Shown piece by piece: positions 18,477 to 26,390 of a stretch of DNA of 48,746 nt. The first letter of the stretch is position 1, and every line of letters starts with the position of its first letter. A program made the position numbers and the translations under genes. The notes beneath the pieces were generated by a model, which did no database searches, had not been told where the DNA came from, and was given only the letters and a program-made list of their open reading frames with translations. The stretch is taken from assembly GCA_003222535.1 (NCBI GenBank), contig QHWJ01000327.1, positions 1 through 48,746 on the forward strand, written 5' to 3'. The DNA comes from Acidobacteriota bacterium. Its GTDB lineage: Bacteria > Acidobacteriota > Vicinamibacteria > Vicinamibacterales > CAVVIG01.

Positions 18477-21134
18477 CTACGTCAGGAGCTTGACCATCAC
18501 GGCCTCGGTGGCCTTGAGCATCTCGTCGATCTTCTCGGGCTGCTTGCCGCCCGCCTCCGCGAAGTCCGGCCGTCCGCCGCCGCCGCCGCCGACGATCGGC
18601 GCGATCTCTTTCACGATCTGGCCGGCCTTGATGCGTCCGGTCAGATCCGCCGTCACCGACACGACGATCTGCACTTTGCCGTCGTGCTCCGACGCGATGA
18701 CGACGACACCGCTCTTGATCTTCGCCTTGAGTGAGTCCGCGAGCCCTCGCAGCGCGTCCTTGTCGAGGTCGCTGACCTTCCGCCGCGCCAGCCTCACTCC
18801 GGCGACCACCATGGTGTCGTCGGCGCCAGGCCCTCCGCCGTCCGCGCCACCGCCTAACGCGGCTTTTGTCTTGAGCTGCGTGACCTCGCGCGCGAGCCGC
18901 CTGACCTCGGCCTGCAGCTTTTCGACGGACTCCACGGCCTGAGGCTCGCTGACGTGCAGCGCCTCGAGGATGGACGATAACGCCGCGCGCTGATGCTGCG
19001 CCCACGCGACGGCCCCCGATCCGGTCACCGCCTCGATGCGCCGGACGCCCGCCGCCACGCCGCCTTCGGCGACGATGACAAAGAACCCGATGTTGCCGGT
19101 CGCGGCGACGTGCGTGCCACCGCACAATTCCATACTGAAGCCGGGGACACTCACAACACGAACCTTGTCGCCGTACTTTTCGCCGAACAGCGCCATCGCG
19201 CCCGCCTCGATCGCCTCCTCGGTGGACCGCACCTCGGTCGTCACCGTCGTATTGCGGCAGACCTGCTCGTTGACGATGCGCTCGATCCGATCGACCTCGT
19301 CGCGGGTCACCGGCTGGAAATGCACGAAGTCGAACCGCAGGCGATCCGGCGCCACGAGCGACCCGGCCTGCTTGACATGCGGGCCGAGCACCTCTCGAAG
19401 CGCCGCATGGAGCAGATGCGTCGCCGTGTGGTTCCGGCGTGTCGCGTCGCGGACGCCGGCGTCCACTTCGGCGGTGACGATGTCCCGGACGCGAAGCTGA
19501 CCTGAGGTCACGCGGATCCGGTGCGCGCGTGGCAGCCCCGGCCGGATTCGGGTCAAGCCTTCCACGGTCGCCGACGCCTTCGTCGCCTCGTTGACCATGC
19601 GGCCGACATCCGACACCTGACCGCCTGCTTCGAGGTAGAAGGGCGTCTCGGCGAGGGCGACGTAACCGAGTTGTCCCGCGTCGAGCTCCTCGACCGGGTC
19701 GCCGTTCCCGTTCCAGGCCGCGAGGATCCGAGACGCCGCGCGCGTCGTGTCATAGCCGACGAATTCGTCTTTGGCTTTGAGGATCTCCTTGCCGGACTCG
19801 TCCTCGAGCGACAAGGCGAACTTCGCGCTCTCTTTGCCGAACGCGCTTCCCGCCCGTGCCTTGCCGCGCTGCGCTTCCATCGCGACATCGAAGGCGGCGC
19901 GATCGACGGTCACGCCCTGCGTCGCCGCCGTGTCCTCGATGAAGTCGTACGGCACGCCGAACGTGTCGTAGAGCTGAAACGCCGCCGCGCCGGACAGCAC
20001 CTTCGACCTGGTTCCGACCACCTTCGCGATCTCCGCTTCGAGACGGGGGAGGCCTTCGGTCAGCACCGCCTCGAACCGGTTCTCTTCCGACAGAATCGTT
20101 TTCTCGATCATCCCGCGATTGCGGCGGACCTCGGGGTACGCGTCGCCCATCTCGCGATCGAGGATCCGGACCAGGCCGTGCATGAACGGCTCCGTGAAGC
20201 CGAGATGCTTGCCGTGCCGCATTGCGCGCCGCATGATTTTCCGGAGCACGTACCCGCGCCACTCGTTCGACGGGATCACGCCGTCGGCAATCAGAAGCGT
20301 CGTTGCGCGGACGTGGTCGGCGACCACCCGCATCGAAACATCCGGCGGGCTCATCCCGCCGGTGTGCACGTGGCCGGAGAGCCGGGCGATCTCGGCCAGA
20401 ATCGGCGTGAAGACATCCGTGTCGTAGTTGGAGTCCTTGTCCTGGAGCACGGCCGTGATGCGTTCGAGGCCCATGCCGGTGTCGATCGACGGCGCCGGCA
20501 ACGGCGTCAGCGTGCCGTCGGCGCCGCGCTCGAACTCCATGAACACGTTGTTCCAGATTTCGATTTCGGGATCGGTTCCGGTGCCGCGCACGAAATAGAT
20601 CTCCGAGCAGCGGCCGCACGGTCCCGTGTCGCCCATCTGCCAGAAGTTGTCGTCCGAGCCGAGCTCGAGGATCCGGTCTGCCGGCACGCCCAGCCTCCGC
20701 CAGGTGTCGTACGCCTCGGCATCGCGCGGGATGCCGTTCTCGCCTTTGAAGATCGACACGACGAGCTTCTCGGCCGGCATCCTCCAGCCGTCGGTGAGCA
20801 GCGTCCACGCGAAGGGCAGCGCGTCCTTCTTGAAGTAGTCGCCGAACGAGAAGTTCCCGAGCATCTCGAAGAACGTATGGTGGCGGAAAGACGGTCCGAC
20901 GTTGTCCAGGTCGTTGTGCTTGCCGCTCACGCGCATCACCTTCTGCGACGTGGTCGCGCGCGTGTACTCGCGCTTCTCGCGCCCCAGAAACAGGTCCTTG
21001 AACTGATTCATCCCGGCGTTGGTGAAGAGCAGCGTCGGGTCGTCCGCCGGCACGAGGGGAGAGCTGGGCACCACGCGGTGGCCGTTCTTCTCGAAGTATT
21101 TCAGGAAAGACGCCCGGATCTCGTTCGCCGTCAT
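18477..21134 (-). CDS. alaS: alanyl-tRNA synthetase
   Basis: Charges tRNA-Ala and edits Ser/Gly mischarging. The 885 residues are full length. The class II catalytic core is at the N-terminus (IRASFLKYFEKNGH, FTNAGMNQFKDLFLG). The editing domain carries the zinc ligands HTATH (about 565) and CGGTH (about 668). A coiled region and the C-Ala domain follow, with the Gly-rich VGGGGGGRPDFAEAGG typical of the end. A TAGAAT box lies 6 nt before the ATG. recX lies 210 bp upstream on the same strand, matching the common recA-recX-alaS neighbourhood, although recA is not in the window. Confidence 0.97.
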   Translation of the reverse strand: MTANEIRASFLKYFEKNGHRVVPSSPLVPADDPTLLFTNAGMNQFKDLFLGREKREYTRATTSQKVMRVSGKHNDLDNVGPSFRHHTFFEMLGNFSFGDYFKKDALPFAWTLLTDGWRMPAEKLVVSIFKGENGIPRDAEAYDTWRRLGVPADRILELGSDDNFWQMGDTGPCGRCSEIYFVRGTGTDPEIEIWNNVFMEFERGADGTLTPLPAPSIDTGMGLERITAVLQDKDSNYDTDVFTPILAEIARLSGHVHTGGMSPPDVSMRVVADHVRATTLLIADGVIPSNEWRGYVLRKIMRRAMRHGKHLGFTEPFMHGLVRILDREMGDAYPEVRRNRGMIEKTILSEENRFEAVLTEGLPRLEAEIAKVVGTRSKVLSGAAAFQLYDTFGVPYDFIEDTAATQGVTVDRAAFDVAMEAQRGKARAGSAFGKESAKFALSLEDESGKEILKAKDEFVGYDTTRAASRILAAWNGNGDPVEELDAGQLGYVALAETPFYLEAGGQVSDVGRMVNEATKASATVEGLTRIRPGLPRAHRIRVTSGQLRVRDIVTAEVDAGVRDATRRNHTATHLLHAALREVLGPHVKQAGSLVAPDRLRFDFVHFQPVTRDEVDRIERIVNEQVCRNTTVTTEVRSTEEAIEAGAMALFGEKYGDKVRVVSVPGFSMELCGGTHVAATGNIGFFVIVAEGGVAAGVRRIEAVTGSGAVAWAQHQRAALSSILEALHVSEPQAVESVEKLQAEVRRLAREVTQLKTKAALGGGADGGGPGADDTMVVAGVRLARRKVSDLDKDALRGLADSLKAKIKSGVVVIASEHDGKVQIVVSVTADLTGRIKAGQIVKEIAPIVGGGGGGRPDFAEAGGKQPEKIDEMLKATEAVMVKLLT

Positions 21135-21140
21135 CGTTTC

Positions 21141-21146
21141 ATTCTA
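21141..21146 (-). promoter_or_regulatory. -10-like box of alaS
   Basis: On the minus strand TAGAAT, overlapping TATAGA, is followed by 6 nt and the alaS ATG at 21134, with no Shine-Dalgarno. This is consistent with a leaderless alaS message. Confidence 0.45.
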
Positions 21147-21344
21147 TACGGCGTGACGCGTTCAGCGGCGCTGCGGGACCGCGGAAGTCGGCATTCGGAT
21201 GGGCGCTGGGCGGGGCCCGGGGACATCCCGCCGCTCGCGATGCGCCAGGCCGTCGTCTCAGCGGCTCCGGCCGCGATCGGATCCGCGATCTGCGATCTGC
21301 GCGACGCCGACGGTCGACCAAAGGAGGGCGTCACGGCGCCGTGC

Positions 21345-21803
21345 TCATTCGCGCCGCTTTCGCGCGGCCAGCGCTCTCATGATGCAATCGGACTCGAACC
21401 CCTGGCCGGCGAGATAGCGAAACAGCCGGTGGAGCTCGCGATCGTCCGCGATGGTCTCGCGGCCGCGCAGGCGTTTCTTCAGCGATGCCTCGATGTGCGC
21501 CTCGTCTTCGATGTGGTCGAAGACCTCGTCGACGACGCGGGACGAAATCTCCTTTGCGATGCCGGCGCGCTCGATCTGCATCCGCACGCGGATCTTCCCG
21601 CGGCGGTGAATGGAGGTTTCCGTTCGCGCGATGGTCTCGGCGACGCGCACGTCGTCGATGGCGCGCTCCTCCCGGAGCCGCGTGATGGCCGCGTCGATGT
21701 CGTCGGCTGGGTGATCCTTTCGTGCCAGCCGCTGGCGCACTTGCGCTTCGGACAGCTCGCGGCGCGAGAGCATTTTCAGTCCGTCGATGTACGCGTTGCT
21801 CAT
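21345..21803 (-). CDS. recX: RecX family recombination regulator
   Basis: A 152-residue all-helical RecX protein that modulates RecA filaments in the cytoplasm. The three tandem three-helix repeats are visible: LKMLSRRELSEAQVRQRLARKDHPADDIDAAITRL, then a second around REERAIDDVRVAETIARTETSIHRRGKIRVRMQIERAGI, and a third ending with YLAGQGFESDCIMRALAARKRRE in the usual C-terminal form. The start is ATG 21803. recA is not adjacent within the window, but alaS is, as in many genomes. A 25-nt repeat element lies 17 bp upstream. Confidence 0.9.
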   Translation of the reverse strand: MSNAYIDGLKMLSRRELSEAQVRQRLARKDHPADDIDAAITRLREERAIDDVRVAETIARTETSIHRRGKIRVRMQIERAGIAKEISSRVVDEVFDHIEDEAHIEASLKKRLRGRETIADDRELHRLFRYLAGQGFESDCIMRALAARKRRE

Positions 21804-21819
21804 ATCGCGCGACGAGAGT

Positions 21820-21844
21820 CGCTCGGCTGAAGCCTTCGCGCTCC
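21820..21844. repeat. 25-nt element, exact copy
   Basis: Identical over 25 nt to 14683-14707 and to the reverse complement of 46737-46761. It lies in the 85-bp gap between recX and pilT. Confidence 0.85.
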
Positions 21845-21888
21845 GTCGATCGGGCTACGAGAAGATCAGGCGGATTATAGTGGAGGTG

Positions 21889-23034
21889 TTACGAGCCGAA
21901 ACGGGTGATCTCGGGCGCGCCGACCAGGGTCCTGGCCATCTGATTCCGGCTCATCTCGGACGTCGACGAGATGCCCTGGACACGCAGCTTGAACTCGTCG
22001 ATGTTGCTCGCCCAGCGGAGCGCTTCCTCGTAGGACACCAGTTTCTTCTCGAACAGGCCGAAGATCGACTGGTCGAACGTCTGCATCCCGTACTGCGACG
22101 TGCCCGCCGCGATGGCGCCGTGGATCAGGTGCGCCTTCTCTTTGTCGACGATGCAGTCGCGGATGAAGGCGGTGCTGATCATGATCTCGACGGCCGGCGC
22201 GCGCCCCTTGCCGTCGATCCTCGGCATGAGGCGCTGCGAGACGACCGCCTTCAGGACACTCGCCAGCTGCAGGCGGATCTGCTTCTGCTGGTGCGGCGGA
22301 AACACCGCGATGATGCGGTTGATCGTCTCGGTCGCGTCGAGCGTGTGCAGGGTGGAGAACACGAGGTGGCCGGTCTCGGCCGCGAGCAGGCCGGTTTCGA
22401 TCGTCTCGAAGTCGCGCATCTCGCCGACCAGGATGACGTCGGGATCCTGCCTCAGCGCGCTGCGCAGCGCCTGCGCGAACGACCGCGTGTCCACCGCCAC
22501 TTCGCGCTGGTTGACGATCGACTGGTTGTCGCGGTGCAGGAACTCGATCGGATCTTCGACGGTCATCACGTGCGCCGAGCGCGTCTTGTTGATGTGATCG
22601 ATCAGCGCGGCGAGCGTGGTGCTCTTGCCGCTGCCCGTCGTGCCGGTGACCAGGACGAGCCCGCGCTCTTCCTCCGCGATCTTCTTGAGGACCTCGGGCA
22701 GCCCCAGCTCGTCGACCGTCCGGATCGTCATCGGGATGATGCGCAGGACGAGGCCGACCGTGCCGCGCTGCTGGAAGATGTTGCAGCGGAAGCGGCCGAG
22801 GCCCGGCACGCTGTAGGCGAGGTCGACTTCCTGGGTTTCCTTGAACCGCTGGCGCTGTGTGGTCGACATCACCGCGGCGCTCATCGCGACGACATCCTCG
22901 TGATCGAGCTTCTTCATGTCGCTCGCTGGCGTCAGCACGCCGCGCACGCGCATCATCGGCAGGCTGCCGACCTTCAGGTGCAGGTCGGAGGCGCCGCTCT
23001 CCACGGCAGTTTTCAGGAGATCGTTGACATGCAT
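21889..23034 (-). CDS. pilT: type IV pilus retraction ATPase PilT-like
   Basis: A hexameric secretion-type ATPase that depolymerises type IV pili and drives twitching. It has 381 residues. An N-terminal PAS-like domain (SGASDLHLKVGSLPMMRVRG) comes first. Then Walker A GTTGSGKST (131-139), the Asp box (TVEDPIEF), Walker B DVILVGEMRD (199-208) and the His box GHLVFSTLHT. The canonical AIRNLIR motif of PilT reads FIRDCIVDKEKAHLI here, so it could be a PilT paralogue. No other pilus genes are in the window. A word hairpin fills most of the 57-bp gap to ilvE, upstream on the same strand. Confidence 0.92.
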   Translation of the reverse strand: MHVNDLLKTAVESGASDLHLKVGSLPMMRVRGVLTPASDMKKLDHEDVVAMSAAVMSTTQRQRFKETQEVDLAYSVPGLGRFRCNIFQQRGTVGLVLRIIPMTIRTVDELGLPEVLKKIAEEERGLVLVTGTTGSGKSTTLAALIDHINKTRSAHVMTVEDPIEFLHRDNQSIVNQREVAVDTRSFAQALRSALRQDPDVILVGEMRDFETIETGLLAAETGHLVFSTLHTLDATETINRIIAVFPPHQQKQIRLQLASVLKAVVSQRLMPRIDGKGRAPAVEIMISTAFIRDCIVDKEKAHLIHGAIAAGTSQYGMQTFDQSIFGLFEKKLVSYEEALRWASNIDEFKLRVQGISSTSEMSRNQMARTLVGAPEITRFGS

Positions 23035-23040
23035 ATCTTC

Positions 23041-23098
23041 TGTGGGGACCTGGGGACTCGGGGAGTCCCCAGTCCCTCTAGTCCCCAGTCCCTAGCCC
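23041..23098. repeat. word hairpin, word GGGGACT
   Basis: GGGGACCTGGGGACTCGGGGA is followed directly by its complementary words (AGTCCCCAGTCCCT, twice). It fills the ilvE-pilT gap and reaches into the ilvE 3' end, supplying the TAG stop and its neighbours. The same word is used between carA and carB (42690-42814). Confidence 0.85.
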
Positions 23099-24069
23099 CT
23101 GGCTCCGGTCACTGTCCTCTGCGGCGAGCGAAGCGACGCCTCCTCGGAGTACACGTATGTGAGCCAGCCGTGCGTGTCGGGCACGTCGCCGTTGATCACG
23201 TCGAAGAAAGCGCGCTGCAGCGCTTCGGTGACGGGGCCGCGGCGGCCGGGGCCGATCGCGATCTTGTCGATCGATCGGATCGGTGTCACCTCGGCGGCGG
23301 TGCCGACCACGAAGACCTCGTCGGCGATGTAAAGCAGCTCGCGCGGCAGTACCGTCTCGGTGACGGTGTAGCCGAGATCGCGCGCGAGCGTCGTCACCGT
23401 GTCGCGGGTGATGCCGCCGAGGATCGACGAGCCGATGGACGGCGTGTACAAGGCGCCGTCGCGCACGAGGAAGATGTTCTGCCCGCTGCCTTCGCTGACG
23501 TTGCCGTGGACGTCGAGCGCGATGCCTTCGGTGTAGCCGTCGGTGATCGCCTCCATCTTGATCAGCGCGGAGTTCGCGTAGTTCGCGGCGCTCTTCGCCA
23601 TGGCGGGCAGCGTGTTCGGCGCCATGCGCGACCACGACGCGATCTGGACATCGCACCCTTCCTCGAGCGCCTCCTTGCCCATGTAGGCGTCCCAGTTCCA
23701 CAGCATGATCGCGGCGTCCACAGGACAGGTGAACGGGTTCACCCCCAGCGATTCGTAGCCGCGATACACAATCGGCCGGATGTAGCAGGCCTGCATCTGG
23801 TTCGCGCGGATCGTGTCGAGCACGGCGTGCTGCCAGCCGGCCAGGTCGAGCGGATACTCCATGCGATAGATCTTCGAGGACTCCTGGAGACGCCGCATGT
23901 GGGCATCGAGGCGGAAACAGGCGGAGCCTTTCGGCGTGGCGTAGCAACGTGCGCCTTCGAAGACGGCGCTGCCGTAGTGGATCACGTGCGAGGCGACGTG
24001 GATCGTCGCATCCTTCCAGTCCACCAGCCTGCCGTTCATCCAGATCCTGCCCGTGCCCGGAAACGCCAT
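23092..24069 (-). CDS. ilvE: branched-chain amino acid aminotransferase
   Basis: A PLP-dependent class IV transaminase for the last step of Val, Leu and Ile synthesis. It has 325 residues from ATG 24069, chosen because AGGAG lies 7 nt upstream; a GTG two codons earlier (24075) is possible. PLP lysine K159 lies in AMAKSAANY. The HYGSAVFEG motif (31-39), RPIVYRGYESLGV, GYTEGIALD and GNVSEGSGQNIF all match the family. The final ARG and the TAG stop are encoded by the GGGGACT word repeat, so the natural terminus has probably been replaced. Confidence 0.95.
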   Translation of the reverse strand: MAFPGTGRIWMNGRLVDWKDATIHVASHVIHYGSAVFEGARCYATPKGSACFRLDAHMRRLQESSKIYRMEYPLDLAGWQHAVLDTIRANQMQACYIRPIVYRGYESLGVNPFTCPVDAAIMLWNWDAYMGKEALEEGCDVQIASWSRMAPNTLPAMAKSAANYANSALIKMEAITDGYTEGIALDVHGNVSEGSGQNIFLVRDGALYTPSIGSSILGGITRDTVTTLARDLGYTVTETVLPRELLYIADEVFVVGTAAEVTPIRSIDKIAIGPGRRGPVTEALQRAFFDVINGDVPDTHGWLTYVYSEEASLRSPQRTVTGARG

Positions 24070-24098
24070 CTCCACACTCCTCGAATGATTCTAGTTCA

Positions 24099-24203
24099 AT
24101 TGGTGAGCTCGCGATTTGGTGACTTGGTGACTCGGTGACTTGGCAAGTGGGTGAATGAATTGCCGACTCAACTCACCAACTCACCAATTCACCAACTCAC
24201 CCA
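24099..24203. repeat. word hairpin, word TTGGTGAC/CTCACCAA
   Basis: Iterated TTGGTGACTTGGTGAC (24099-24150), a short turn, then CTCACCAACTCACCAATTC (24156-24203). It fills most of the gap between the kinase stop (24217) and ilvE. The same word reappears in the dnaJ-prmA gap. Confidence 0.85.
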
Positions 24204-24216
24204 CTGCGCTGTGGCG

Positions 24217-25191
24217 TTACTGGGCCTCTCCACAGAAGGGGCAGCGATCGGATCGGGCGTGGAGTGGCTTCCGGCAGTGCCAGCAGAAGCGTGGCTGCGG
24301 CGCCTCGCGTGCCTTGAGGCGGACGTGGATGTCCTCGGCGGCGCGATCGACCCGGTCCGCCCGCGCATCGGTCGTGGGCGTCCGGCGCGGGCCGCTCGTC
24401 CGCGCGGCGATCACGTCGTGCAGGAGATCGCCGGCGCGCTGGTAACGCGCATGAATCTCGGGCGCCATCGCCTTCATGACGATATCGTTGATGGCCTTCG
24501 GGATCCGGGGGTTCTTGAGACGAGGGTCGGTGACGAGATCGCCGCTCATCAGGCGATCCATGTCGTCGGGCGACGGCGCGTCGTACGGCAGCACGCCGGT
24601 CAGCATCTGATACATGGTGACGCCGAGCGAGTAGATGTCGGAAGCGAACACCGCCTTGCCGTGAAACTGCTCGGGCGCCATGTATGGCGGGCTGCCGATG
24701 ACCGTCGTGCCGTGCGCGGCAATCTCGAGAAAGCGCGACGTTCCGAAATCGGCCACCTTGAGCATCCCGCTCTCGGCGACGATCATATTGGAAGGCCGGA
24801 GGTCGCGGTGGAGCACACCCTGGCGGTGCGCGTGGTCGACGGCGTTGCTGATCTGACAGCCGTAGTCGAGCGCGCGCGCCACACCGAGCGCGCCTTCGCG
24901 CGAGATCACCGTCTCGAGCGTCTCGCCGGGCACGAACTCCATCACGATGAAGAAGACGTGCTCCTGCTTCTCCGCAGTCAGGATCGTGACAATGTTCGGA
25001 TGATTGAGGCTCGCGAGCAGCCTCGGCTCACGCAGCAGCTCGCCGAAGTCGACGCTCTGCTTGTGCGGGACCTTGAGCGCGACCTTCTTGTCGATCCAGG
25101 TGTCTTCCGCGAGGTAGACGGTGCCGAAGCCGCCGCTGCCGATCGTGGACAGAATCTTGTATTTGCCCAGGATTTGTCCGCGGAAGAACAT
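24217..25191 (-). CDS. Ser/Thr protein kinase with C-terminal zinc ribbon
   Basis: A 324-residue cytoplasmic Hanks-type kinase without a membrane anchor. Gly-rich loop IGSGGFGTVY (17-26), VAIK lysine K40, HRDLRPSN (128-135), DFG (148-150) and APE (172-174) are all present. The catalytic-loop Lys is Arg (HRDLR rather than HRDLK), which may lower or alter activity, though the Asp remains. The C-terminus carries CWHC and CPFC pairs, a small zinc ribbon. The start at 25191 lies 8 nt after a TATACT box. The frame continues upstream to 25407 only through repeat sequence. Substrate unknown; ilvE lies downstream on the same strand. Confidence 0.92.
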   Translation of the reverse strand: MFFRGQILGKYKILSTIGSGGFGTVYLAEDTWIDKKVALKVPHKQSVDFGELLREPRLLASLNHPNIVTILTAEKQEHVFFIVMEFVPGETLETVISREGALGVARALDYGCQISNAVDHAHRQGVLHRDLRPSNMIVAESGMLKVADFGTSRFLEIAAHGTTVIGSPPYMAPEQFHGKAVFASDIYSLGVTMYQMLTGVLPYDAPSPDDMDRLMSGDLVTDPRLKNPRIPKAINDIVMKAMAPEIHARYQRAGDLLHDVIAARTSGPRRTPTTDARADRVDRAAEDIHVRLKAREAPQPRFCWHCRKPLHARSDRCPFCGEAQ

Positions 25192-25199
25192 GCGCGCGA

Positions 25200-25205
25200 A
25201 GTATA
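25200..25205 (-). promoter_or_regulatory. -10-like box of the kinase gene
   Basis: TATACT on the minus strand ends 8 nt before the ATG at 25191, with no Shine-Dalgarno. A leaderless transcript is likely, and this helps fix the start. Confidence 0.45.
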
Positions 25206-25218
25206 TCAGTCCAGAATG

Positions 25219-25440
25219 CTTCACCACGAAAACACGAAAGACGCGAAGGTCACGAAAAAGAAAACACTCAGAGTCACCGAGCCACAGAGGAAGGCGTTCA
25301 ACGCAGAGCTCGCAAAGCCCGCAGAGCACAGCGCGCCGGATCGATTCGGCGGGCGCCCCGAAGCGGCGGCACGGCCGGGATCGAACCGAGATACGAGCCG
25401 CAAACAATTCCCGCTGGTTCGTCTCTCGGTTCGATCCCGG
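25219..25440. repeat. repeat-filled divergent gap: CACGAAAAC words and a 17-bp inverted repeat
   Basis: The 311-bp gap between the kinase and rsmE holds no gene. 25219-25329 is a run of related words (CACGAAAACACGAAAG, GTCACCGAGCCACAGAGG, GCAGAGCTCGCAAAGCCC). 25375-25391 and 25424-25440 form a perfect 17-bp inverted repeat (CCGGGATCGAACCGAGA and its complement) with a 32-nt spacer. Frames reading through this block are not genes. Confidence 0.75.
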
Positions 25441-25502
25441 ACGTGCTCGTCGGCCTGCGTTGCAGGCCGGCCCCGCCGAATGACCCGCGCGCCTCTCGCG
25501 CT

Positions 25503-26243
25503 GTGCACCGATTCTTCGCGCCCTCTTTGGATTCCGGCGACGAGACCGTCCTGCTGCCGCGCGAGGAGGCGGAGCACCTGACGCGCGTGCTGCGGCTCGG
25601 CGTCGGAGACACCGTCGCGGTGTTCGACGGGCGCGGTCAGGAATTCCTCGCGCGCGTGGCGAGCGCGATTCGCCGCGACGTGCGCGTGCAGCTCGTGTCG
25701 CGCGTGGAGCCGGCTGCGGAGTCCCGAGTCGGGTTGACGCTCGCCCAGGCGGTGCTCAAGGCGGACAAGATGGACGACGTCATCCGGGACGCGGTGATGC
25801 TCGGCATCTCGGCGATTCAGCCGATCGTGACGAAGCGGACCGAAACGACGGTTGCGGCCCTGATGAAAGGTGCGCGCCTGGATCGCTGGCGGCGCGTGGC
25901 CCTCGCGTCGGCGAAGCAGTCGCGACGCGCGGTGCTGCCCGAAATACGGATGCCGCTGACGCTCGAGACCATGCTCGACGAGCCGGTCGCGGCCCTGCGG
26001 TTGATGCTGGTGGAACCGGGCGCGTCAGCCGGCGCCGAGCGGGTCTCGGTGATTCAACAGCTGCCGACGCCGAACGACGCCACGCTCTTCGTCGGCCCGG
26101 AAGGCGGGTGGACCGAGCCGGAGTGCTCGGCCGCGGCTGCGCACGGTATGCGCCTCGTGACGCTCGGCGAACGCACCCTTCGCGCGGACGCCGTCCCGGT
26201 CGCAGCGATCAGCGTCCTGCAGTTTCTGTGGGGGGATTTGTGA
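25503..26243 (+). CDS. rsmE: 16S rRNA m3U1498 methyltransferase
   Basis: A SPOUT-class methyltransferase, 246 residues from GTG 25503 (VHRFFAP, the typical start); the open frame to 25443 is repeat. A PUA-like N-terminal domain (EEAEHLTRVLRLGVGDTVAVFDG) precedes the trefoil-knot domain. Family marks include LAQAVLKADKMDDVIRDA, LGISAIQPIVTKRTE, RWRRVALASAKQSRRAVLPEI, the SAM-site FVGPEGGWTEPE, and the C-terminal LGERTLRADAVPVAAISVLQ. In Gram-positive bacteria rsmE follows prmA in the hrcA operon. Here it is close to that operon but inverted and separated by a CarboxypepD-reg gene. Confidence 0.95.
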   Translation: MHRFFAPSLDSGDETVLLPREEAEHLTRVLRLGVGDTVAVFDGRGQEFLARVASAIRRDVRVQLVSRVEPAAESRVGLTLAQAVLKADKMDDVIRDAVMLGISAIQPIVTKRTETTVAALMKGARLDRWRRVALASAKQSRRAVLPEIRMPLTLETMLDEPVAALRLMLVEPGASAGAERVSVIQQLPTPNDATLFVGPEGGWTEPECSAAAAHGMRLVTLGERTLRADAVPVAAISVLQFLWGDL

Positions 26244-26250
26244 ACCAGGC

Positions 26251-26329
26251 AAGTCTGAAGTAGGAAGTCTGAAGTCTGAAGTCTGTGGAGCCTCTCAGAC
26301 TTCAGACTTCAGACCAGACTTCAGACTTA
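26251..26329. repeat. word hairpin, word AGTCTGAAG
   Basis: Four copies of AGTCTGAAG (26251-26285), a 9-nt loop, then CTTCAGACT four times (26295-26329). It lies between convergent rsmE and the CarboxypepD-reg gene. The same word forms 33875-33951. Confidence 0.88.
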
Positions 26330-26390
26330 CTTTGAAGTCCTGAGTCTTGACCTCTTACTTCACACTGACTTTGAAGTCCTGAGTCTTGAC
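26329..26390. repeat. 23-bp duplication of a gene terminus
   Basis: The 23 nt beginning ACTTTGAAGTCCTGAG occur at 26368-26390 (coding 3' end of the CarboxypepD-reg gene) and again exactly at 26329-26351, beyond its stop. The extra copy runs straight into the AGTCTGAAG word hairpin. Confidence 0.85.

Noticed and set aside
25424-25440. A tRNA gene
   Set aside because: Only the T-arm-like segment is present. No acceptor, D-arm or anticodon arm can be folded around it.
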